Assembly (NCBI RefSeq): GCF_009730915.1
Contig: NC_052475.1
Coordinates: 24,179,016-24,243,015, forward strand
Direction: 5' to 3'
Length of the DNA: 64,000 bases
DNA from: Dioscorea cayenensis subsp. rotundata
Taxonomy: Eukaryota > Streptophyta > Magnoliopsida > Dioscoreales > Dioscoreaceae
The notes under the pieces are model-generated. The model ran no database searches, was not told the origin of the DNA, and worked only from the letters and a program-made list of their open reading frames with translations. Every line of letters starts with the position of its first letter. Within the stretch, counting starts at the first letter, position 1. Below are positions 56,501-64,000 of this stretch, piece after piece. The translations under genes were made by a program, and so were the position numbers.

Positions 56501-58809
56501 GTAGATCACATCTGATCTATAACAGTTTATCAGTGCTTAATATATGGAATAATTCTCATGCAATCGTGAAGCATGCGTACTGAAAGTTTTAATTGTGCCA
56601 AGTTGATTATTCCAAATATCTAGTTTGGATGTATTAGAAAATCCCACGTCTAACTTCCTTCTTTTCATCTTATTAATTAGGCCAGATAAGAGTTGCTAAT
56701 GGTGAGTCCATGACATAACCTTCTGTAAGTTATAAAACCCCTTATCCCACTTTTTAAATCATTCCCAATAAATCATTATCGTCTATTTGTTGATTGGTAC
56801 TGCATCAACAAAACTTTTAATTCTAATATTTGTTGATTGGTACTGCATCAACATAGCCTTTAATTCTAGAATTTGTTGATTGGTACTGCATCAACAAAAC
56901 CTTTCATTCTAAGACATTTATGCATGTAACAAGGTTTGAGACAATGTTTTTATGAGATGTGCTGTGCACACTGTAACAAACAAAAACTTGAAGAGTTACA
57001 TAATATCCGATGGGAAATCAATAACTCAGTATGAAACTTTACAAGGATTCCTTCCTAATGGATTAAATTAGATATATCTAAAGCTAAATAAATAATATTA
57101 AAGCATTTATGATGCATGTCCAGCCATAAAGAGAAGAAAATAACACAAATCATGCTGTGTAAATGCTTTAGACACTATGGTTCTATTAAAAGATTACGTG
57201 ACTAGCACATTGCATTCACAATGTCTCCCCTTAACCATTGGGAATCAGATTTAAGATACCTTAACCTTTTCTAAAAAAAGGAATTATTGAGGTCACACAG
57301 TGTATGTGTGCCTCTTACCTAAAAACTTTAGCATCACGCAGATCAAATGCGAGATAGATCATTATATCTCAAAAACTTTGACATGACTGGGTAATCTGTT
57401 CATCTGTCTGGCAACAACATCATTCAATGTGACCAAAATCCAGGTCAAGCAGTATGATCTAAGTCCTTCACTAGTTTTTAAGCTTGAGCTTTGTATTAAA
57501 TCATCACTGCAACACTCTGGACTGAAGGTCCCACTCACTCAGACTTCCCTTCTTTGATAAGAATCAACCTTAGTTTGCCCACTGACTTCAATGGTTGAGG
57601 TAAGCAGAAATTTGTTTCTTATATCTATCCATTTTCTAGTCTATCTAATTTTGTTTATGTTCATCAAACTCATACCTTGTCATGAGAAAAAGATTGGCAG
57701 GCATCTTGAATGCATCATATATAGAAACCAGGACAACCAAAGGGATCTTGCTCAAGTTCTATAGATACTTTAAAAGGAAATACAGAAACAGAAGAAATCA
57801 ATAACACAAATTAATGAATGCTGAAAAAAGAAACATTAAGGAAAGACTAGAACAAGAATGCTAAAACATGAATGATGTTTAATAAACAGCACATACAAAC
57901 ATGGCCTTTGAAATTTATGGAGAACTAGAATAGTTTACAAGTTTGTTCTCCTATAACCGATTTAAACTAAGGACAGAAACAATTCTCATTTTAAATCAAT
58001 GAATCTGCATCATCAAACCGAAATGTAATGCTCCTTCCCCAAGTGACAAGTACAAAGCTCACTTCAAGAACCAAAAACAAAACTATAATAGCAATACATC
58101 GTCATATACAAATAACTACAATGCAAGAGGAAATTTATGCCATAATTAGGAAACAACACAATATTTAGTACCTAGAACTGGCAGCCGGGCTACTCGATTC
58201 TGTGTATAATTGAATGCCGGACAAATAAGGCACGTAATATTGAACAACAGAATCACTTCCATTCAAGAGCAAAGGAACCCCAGCGCCATAAGCACTCCAC
58301 TCCTTGAAGGATTCCCACAAATCCGCCAAAGCAAAGTACGGGGGAAATTCCACATCGCACGTCCTCCGCCCCCTCATCCGAGTCTATCAGTCCACCAACG
58401 AATCAGTGGAAAAACCCGAAAATCAAGGTAAAATCGCTCAAAAGAAAAGGACAGAAAAGTTTTTTTAAAAAAACTGCAGAGCTGGAGAAACCTTGGAGAG
58501 ATACTGAGCAGGGACTGAAGGAACGGTGGATTCGAGAAACCGATCGAGATTACAGCGCGAGGGGGCAACCGGGCCCGATGGAGAAGATAGCACTGCCGTG
58601 GCCTTTGACTGCGGCTCGGATCCAGTGCGATTCTCGGGCTCGCGGCCGTTCGATACAGTAGAAGCAGCAGATGATCCGGCTCCAGAGGATGAGGAAGCGG
58701 AACTCCTCGGCCGGAAAGGGTAGTGATGGGGATTGCGGCGGGCCTTGGCGGCGTTGTAGAAGCGATCGTCACCATGGACGCGGCCGAACTGGATGCTGGT
58801 TCCCATCAT
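53567..58809 (-). CDS. DUF789 family protein
   Basis: Six exons on the - strand, 58809-58492, 58383-58172, 56126-55838, 55751-55666, 55581-55490 and 53814-53567, all GT-AG and in phase, give 414 residues. The DUF789 signature is complete: [20 protein letters not shown] at the end of exon 1, [20 protein letters not shown] and [15 protein letters not shown] in exon 2, [20 protein letters not shown] in exon 3, [20 protein letters not shown] across exons 4-5, [14 protein letters not shown], and [20 protein letters not shown] in exon 6. The family is plant-specific and of unknown function. The Ser-rich N-terminus (about 35-70) is probably disordered. The usual RGWRTC reads RGRRTC here, a possible single-residue change. 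The long introns contain tandem repeats (55141-55394, 56785-56914). Two G-boxes lie about 390-420 bp upstream. Confidence 0.92.
55141..55394. repeat. 129-bp tandem duplication in DUF789 intron 5
   Basis: AAGAACMAGCTTTTCAAAGC starts at 55141 and again at 55270. Both copies run through ...AATCAGATTACAGATTC, with roughly 85% identity by eye. Confidence 0.85.
56785..56914. repeat. Three tandem 43-bp units, each with a hairpin, in DUF789 intron 2
   Basis: ATTTGTTGATTGGTACTGCA begins at 56785, 56828 and 56871, a period of exactly 43. Each unit contains TGTTGAT and ATCAACA, which can pair around a 9-base loop. Confidence 0.95.
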
Positions 58810-59201
58810 TCTCGAAACCCAAGATGAAGAAACCCTAATTCTAGCGAATCGGGAGAGAAATCCAAGAAATTGAGAACAAGATGCGAAGACAAAGTGGTGG
58901 GCGATGAAGGCATCAGGCTGAAGAAGAGTAGCATTTATATTTTTATCTAAATGTGAGGCGGAGAAGAGGGGAAGGTTGGTGTTCCTGGATTCGCTGTTTA
59001 GAATTAAACACCAAGTGATAACGATCAGAGCATGTTAGCCGTGAGTAGAACCTCGAGATGGATTGATTATTTTTTGGACGGTTATGATGGGTGAAACAGC
59101 AAACAGGGGATCTGGTTTTAAACAGCGAGATTTGTTAGTCTTCTGGGGGCTTGGACTCGGGAGATTGACCGCGTTTCCCCATCGGGGGCTCGCGAGAGCG
59201 A

Positions 59202-59233
59202 CACGTGTGCAAAATTTGAGTTTGGGGCACGTG
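59202..59233. promoter_or_regulatory. Paired G-boxes upstream of the DUF789 gene
   Basis: ACACGTGTGC (CACGTG at 59202-59207) and GGCACGTGTC (CACGTG at 59228-59233) lie 26 bp apart, about 393-424 bp upstream of the DUF789 ATG. ACGTG-core pairs are typical of ABA- or light-responsive plant promoters. The response itself is inferred. Confidence 0.5.
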
Positions 59234-60285
59234 TCAATTGTTGATTCGTGGGAAGGTTGGTCGGCGATGGCCATGATGAATCTAGTCCTCGCTTTGGGCT
59301 GTGAGGCCTGTTTACTTGTATCTTTCCTCGGCCTGGATCGTGATTTGTCTCTTATAAACACTTCACTTAGAATTCCCTTATAAATTTGACATCTGGCATG
59401 AATTATCTCGTGTATTCAAAAACTCCTCAAACTGGCGCTAGAAAACGAAGAATCTTATTCCAGCAAAAACAAATTAGATTTCCAAATTTTAATACACAAA
59501 AATAAAAGAAAATACAAATCACAATTTCAGAGTTGAATTGAACGAATCAACTAATGGTTTGTGGGAGAATACATGTGTGGTTTTGGAGGCATCTCAATGT
59601 CTATGATTTTCCTTTCCAACATATCTACCGCCACTTTGTTTATTGAAGGTCTATTCTGTGGCCTAGTTTGTATGCACCAAAGACCAACCAAGATCATCTT
59701 CTTTGCAATCTCTTTAGTTTCAGGTGTCACCCCTGACTGTCCAAGATCTCCATCTTGATCTTTGTGTTCATAAATCCAATTTGGAAAATAGATTTCACTA
59801 GTTCTAACAGCAGTTGCTTTTATGTTCCTCCTCCCATGCATCCATTTCTAAGACCATCATGCCATAACTATAAACATCTGATTTATTGGAAACAACTCCA
59901 AAGTTTCTGGAGAAGACTTCAGGGGCAATGTATCCAAAAGTTCCTCTAGTTCCAACCATGCACAACTTTGCAAGTCCAAAATCAGAGGTCTTAGGACAGA
60001 AATCTTCATCCAAGAGTATGTAATGAGGCTTGATGTCAAAATGAACTATTTTTAGTACCGCAACCACGGTGTAAATACTCCAAACCCCTAGCAATATTAA
60101 GTGCTATTTGAAACAACTTAACCCACCCAAGGATTGTTTTTGGGTCTTCAGTGTAGATATTATTTTCCAGTGAACCATTGGGCATCAAGTCATAGATTAG
60201 AGTTTCTTTGGATCCTTGGAAGCAGAAGTCTACAAGACTAACAATGTTGATATGGGATGTCCTTCCTATGCTTGCAACCTCATTG

Positions 60286-60393
60286 AAAAACTCTTGCCCA
60301 TCAAAGACCAAGTGGTCTCTTGGTAGCTAGGTTCCCATTACAATCATTTACAAATGGTGAACTCATCTAGAAAAAAAAAAACTCTTGCCCATC
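60286..60393. repeat. 17-bp direct repeat flanking an A-tailed 74-bp insert
   Basis: AAAAACTCTTGCCCATC occurs perfectly at 60286-60302 and 60377-60393. The 74 bases between end in CTAG plus an A run. The left copy encodes the kinase residues DGQEFF. It looks like a small retroposed insert with its target duplication, or a rearranged LINE junction. Confidence 0.65.
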
Positions 60394-61850
60394 TCCTCGT
60401 GGAAAGTGAGACACCTCTCTCTGGGGGCTGCCTAACGCTAGTGAATTCAGTGCTTACGGCCCTGCCAACTTACTGGATGTCCCTTTTTAGATTACCTAAG
60501 TGGGTGACTAAAGCATTAGATCGTATCAGGAGAGATTTTTTGTGGTCCGGCCCAGATATTGATCATCCGAGTTGTAGGCTGGTGAGGTGGAAAAACATTT
60601 GTCGATCCCGGGATCAAGGTGGTTGGGGCATCCTAGACCTGGATATTTTCAACCAGGCACTATTAGGTAAATGGTGGTGGAAGTTCGCGACGAATACTAA
60701 TTGGATTGGTTCGGAGGTGATTCTCTTCAATTATGGGGGACCAAGTTGGAACATGTTTCCTAGACAGTCCGGCAGAATTTCCTTCTTTTGGAAGGGGGTC
60801 TCTAGATGTCTCCCATCGCTTAGAGGATGTATCGGGTTTGATATCAACTCTGGCATGGAGACCCTCTTCTGGAAGGACAACTGGCTAAATGGTCGGGCGC
60901 CTAGATCGTTGTGGCCGGAAATTTACTTCGCGACGAACCAACAAAATGGTTTGGTGTGGGATCTGAGGAGGCTGCTGGCTGAGCAGCCATTCTCTGAGGA
61001 GCCTAAGGTGTGTGTTATCCGAGATAGGCTACAAAGATCCGAGCGGGATGTTAGGGACACTAAACGGTGGAAGCTGACGGCAAATGGAGCATACTCTGTT
61101 AACTCCTTTTACAAATTTCTAAATGATGGTGGGCTGCGCTGTCCTATATCAAAATTTTGTTGGAAAAACAATTGTCCGAGAAAGATCAACATTTTCAATT
61201 GGCTGGCTTGGCATAACAAGATACTCACTCTTGATAATCTTGCACAAAGAGGCTGCAACAAGCTCCCTACTGCAACTTGCGTTTTGTGCCATTCTGATAT
61301 CTAGTCGGTTGACCACTTGTTCTTGAACTGTGCTTTTGCTCGTGCCCTGTGGGAATACTTTGGTAGACTTTTGAATATACCGGCACCTCCTACGACCTTG
61401 CGGCACATTTGGTGTTCGTGGAGGCTGGAGTTGCGACCTTCTAGTAGGGTCCTAACTGACCTGGTTGTTAAAACTTTGCTGTGGAATATCTGGATTGCTC
61501 GGAATGATTGCATTTTTAATTCTAACTGCCTGCCTGTGCATACTTTGTACTTGAAGATTAATCGTATGCTCCTTTCATGGTTTGATGTTCTTACAGACAG
61601 TGCTAAAGCAAATCTGGAGGAACTGTTGGCAGCCGTGCGACGTAGCCTGGATTTTTTTGGATCTAGTGGGGAAATGATTGGGATGGCCGAGGAGGCACAC
61701 GATACGTCCACGGGCTAGACTCTTTGATGTGGTTGGCTCTGAGGAGGCCTGTTGTTCCTCTGTTTTGTATTTTGGTGTCTGATTTTGTGTATCACTTCTT
61801 GTGGTACACCCTTTGTATCTTGTCGCGTTATCTTAATATATTATGGTTTA
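60394..61850 (+). mobile_element. 5'-truncated LINE (non-LTR retrotransposon), 3' end of ORF2
   Basis: It keeps the end of a plant L1-type ORF2: LTLVNSVLTALPTYWMSLFR, LPKWVTKALDRIRRDFLWSG, LVRWKNICRSRDQGGWGILD (post-RT region), then WKLTANGAYSVNSFYKFLND and the zf-RVT domain (FCWKNNCPRKINIFNWLAWH, RGCNKLPTATCVLC, SVDHLFLNCAFARALW), ending near 61718. One nonsense codon (TAG, 61302-61304) replaces an expected Glu, and one base is missing near the 5' junction. The reverse-transcriptase core and ORF1 are gone. It lies in the N-lobe of the kinase pseudogene, opposite strand. The 3' end is near TATCTTAATATATTATGG; no clear poly-A tail. Confidence 0.87.
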
Positions 61851-62305
61851 TCCACTTTTTCAAAAGTTTCATAGCCACCGCATGTCCATTTGTCATAGTG
61901 CCTTTATAAACATAGTCATACCCTCCTTGGCCTAGTTTTTCATTGAAAAACTTGGTTATCTCCTGCCCTTCTAAAGTTTTTTTTAAATATTATATTTTTA
62001 AAAAATATTTTTTTAAATATGTATTTTTAAAATTATTTATCAAAATATATGCAAAAAGTACCATGCATTGCATAGGGTGCTTTTTTTCAAAATTTTCTTT
62101 TTAATATTTATAATATATTTTTATATATAATATTTTACATTTAGAACTTTATAAATGTTTTAAATTAATTTTTTTCTCACAACCCCTATTTAAATTTTAC
62201 AATGATTTTTTATATAATATTTTATGTTTAACTCCTTATAATTTTTTTAAAATTTAAATTCTTTCTCACAACTCTATAAATTGTTTCTCACAACCAAAAT
62301 CTCTC

Positions 62306-62790
62306 TTACTCTTTGGTATCCTCTTTAAGTTGCATTATTTGTCCAGTTTGCACTATCTCTTGCACCACTAACACAAAGGGCACTGACTGATTAGATGGAT
62401 GCTGCCGATTGAAGGTGGAGCTTACTTCACCACGACCAACTTGTCCACATTTGTAGCAGAAGATTGGGAGCTTTTCGTAGAGTGCAAGAACGAACACGCA
62501 AATGTTGCTATATTGAACCCAGGTACCTTGTTGGAGGGGTTGGTTTAGATCCAAATCCATACACAAAAACAAATTTAGCTTTGGATTTATCGAGAGTATG
62601 ATCATCAACTTTCAGAACTCTTCCAAACTAAGAGGCAACCCATCTCCAGGAGTTCACCCCCTAGAGCTCGATCAGCAAGTGGTACAATTGGATTCAAACT
62701 AAAGAGAGTCTTTTAAAAGCTCGTTGAAAGGATTCACGCCAGGTGAAAGCTGAAGGATTCTTCCGGGCATTGTCCAAAGACCTATTGGGT
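62306..62790 (-). pseudogene. LINE ORF1 fragment (DUF4283 and zf-CCHC_4), inverted
   Basis: On the - strand, joining frames gives FGRVLKVDDHTLDKSKAKFV, DLNQPLQQGTWVQY and LYEKLPIFCYKCGQVGRGE. These are the DUF4283 and CCHC zinc-knuckle parts of plant L1 ORF1. Frameshifts and stops are present. It lies about 0.45 kb from the ORF2 fragment but on the opposite strand, so it is either a separate insertion or an inverted 5' part. Confidence 0.7.
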
Positions 62791-62861
62791 ATTGGGCTCC
62801 CTTCCTATGTGGAGAAAAAGCCCAAATGGTCCCAAGCCCACTAAGTGACACTTTAGTTAGG

Positions 62862-63728
62862 GGCCGTTTGGATGATGGATTGAAGCCCAAATGGTGCCAA
62901 GCCCTTGTTTGGTTACTAGGAAAGGCATGGGTTACCCCCATGCATGGGAAAAAGATTGCTCTTTGGAGAGACATCCTATTCCACAAAAAACGGGGAGAAG
63001 TATTTCTGAGTTATAAAATTACTATATATACCCCTTGTAGGTCATTCTCTATTAATTAAATGTATTAAATTATAATAATTTAAAATAGATTTAATACTTA
63101 AAATAAGTACTATTATTAAATTTTTTTCATAAATAAAAATTTTATGTTTTGTATGTTTTATTTAAAATATTATTAATGTAAATAATTAAGTGCAATAATT
63201 AAAATTAATACAAATAATTGAAATGAGATATTGGATTTGAATAATTATTAATAATTATTAATAATTTAAATAATATAATTACATATTTACATATTTAACT
63301 TTAATTATTAAATAATTCAATTAAATTCTTTTGAGAAATTAAAATTAAAATCAATAAATGAAATTAACTTAATTAAACGTATTTCATGATATTAACTAAT
63401 TTAATAAATATATAATAGTTAAATAAACTATTAACATTAATTATATAATTATAATATATTGAAATATGCATTTATATTATTAAATAATTAATAATTAATA
63501 ATGTTAAATATTTTTTATTAAACATAATCCATTATCTTATATAATATCATACCATTTATCTATAAAGGTATTGATGTAATTTTACTACATCCTACTCTAT
63601 TACTTTTTCTATTCCCAATCTTTATTCCCTTAAACCAAAACACATTATCCATATTCCCTTTATTCAAATTCCCATTCCTCTCCTTTTTCCTAAATTTCTA
63701 TTCATATTCCGCAATCCTAATGGACCAT
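62862..63728. mobile_element. Possible decayed non-autonomous DNA transposon
   Basis: The left side has GGGGCCGTTTGGATGATGG. The right side ends TATTCCGCAATCCTAATGGA followed by CCATTAG, an imperfect inverted counterpart of the common CCAAACGGCCC plant MITE/hAT terminus. The ATTCCC-rich right flank is also typical. The inside (63050-63590) is over 80% AT. No target duplication confirmed; weak call. Confidence 0.3.
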
Positions 63729-64000
63729 TAGTGTTTTTCATCAAATTAGGGTGCATGTAAGAGGGGTGTGAGATTGATAATAAGAAAGAGGAACAACAAC
63801 AACCGCTAGAAAAAGATACTGATTTCTAGTTCGGATTTAGCAAGGGCACTAATTTCAAGTTGGTGTTTGGAGGGTCAAACGAATTTTGATTGAGCTGAAA
63901 TTTTGTGGGCTCGTTCCGGATGTTTAGAGCTTGCTTTCCACCAACCAAGAATGCAAGTGGGGTTGGGCGGGTCGGGGATTCCCCGCCTCAAAAATTCCCT
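63729..64000. other. No gene seen at the right edge
   Basis: Mixed-composition DNA with no recognisable frame. The last 40 bases (GGGCGGGTCGGGGATTCCCC) look like LTR-retrotransposon sequence cut by the window edge. Confidence 0.3.

Larger units (their letters stand above)
59551..61975 (-). pseudogene. LRK10L-type receptor kinase pseudogene split by a LINE
   Basis: Only kinase-domain pieces remain. In transcription order: 61975-about 61857 encodes EGQEITKFFNEKLGQGGYDY, VYKGTMTNGHAVAMKLLKK (glycine loop and catalytic Lys). Then comes the inserted LINE. From 60311 down to 59551 follow [83 protein letters not shown] and the C-lobe to PPKPHMYSPTNH and a stop. The order and wording match LEAF RUST 10-like receptor kinases. 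Damage: the LINE insertion; frameshifts near 60049 and 59830; Asn to Tyr in the catalytic loop (DIKPHY for DIKPHN); and loss of several residues of the activation loop before [12 protein letters not shown]. No extracellular domain is found upstream. Confidence 0.88.

Noticed and set aside
58374-58775. 133-codon - strand frame overlapping DUF789 exon 1
   Set aside because: Out of frame with the DUF789 protein, whose motifs fix the correct frame.
61149-61711. - strand frames inside the LINE
   Set aside because: Antisense shadows of the ORF2 zinc-finger region.
1-64000. tRNA, rRNA or CRISPR loci
   Set aside because: No complete tRNA cloverleaf, rRNA segment or spaced identical repeats were seen by eye; the only polymerase III type boxes belong to the SINE.

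Overview
This is nuclear DNA of a flowering plant. The genes have GT-AG introns, several kilobases of AT-rich DNA lie between them, and plant-specific families are present (ZAR1-type LRR receptor kinase, DUF789, LRK10L-type kinase, plastid-type MurG). Copia, Mutator-like, LINE and tRNA-derived SINE elements are also present. I cannot name the species. Nothing here is bacterial or viral, and I see no CRISPR array or operon.

Layout. 1-4.8 kb: two diverged copies of an LTR-like repeat, the second broken by a 1000-base run of N. 5.1-13.0 kb: one old, frameshifted Mutator-like element with a MULE transposase remnant on the + strand and an Ulp1-type cysteine protease remnant converging on it from the - strand. 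Its introns and spacers are filled with a short TTTAA-centred motif. 13.5-20.4 kb: two related small genes of unknown function (shared N-terminus MCHELLCCF) on the - strand; the second carries an intact, very young Ty1/copia element (identical 402-bp LTRs, 5-bp target duplication) about 10 bp upstream of a splice acceptor. 21.0 kb: ribosomal protein uL24/RPL26. 26.2-28.0 kb: PB1-domain protein. 28.1-36.7 kb: AT-rich gene desert with a MITE-like element and a small GC island, ending in a SINE at 36.8 kb. 37.7-40.8 kb: MurG-like glycosyltransferase. 41.3-43.9 kb: ZAR1-like LRR receptor kinase, divergent from cytosolic aspartyl-tRNA synthetase (44.9-49.0 kb). 49.9-52.0 kb: a small Cys/Gly-rich membrane protein and a reticulon. 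53.6-58.8 kb: DUF789 protein. 59.5-62.8 kb: LRK10L-type kinase pseudogene split by a 5'-truncated LINE, followed by an inverted LINE ORF1 fragment. 62.8-64 kb: AT-rich DNA with a possible decayed DNA transposon.

The host genes are ordinary single-copy-type genes that do not form a pathway: translation (RPL26, AspRS), ER shaping (reticulon), signalling (ZAR1-like, PB1) and plastid envelope/wall chemistry (MurG-like). RPL26 and AspRS share telo-box promoter motifs. The less ordinary material is in the mobile DNA: the motif arrays of the Mutator-like element, the copia insertion beside a splice site, and the nested retro-insertions in the kinase pseudogene. Exon coordinates were derived by hand from splice signals, reading-frame phase and family similarity; no database search was run.
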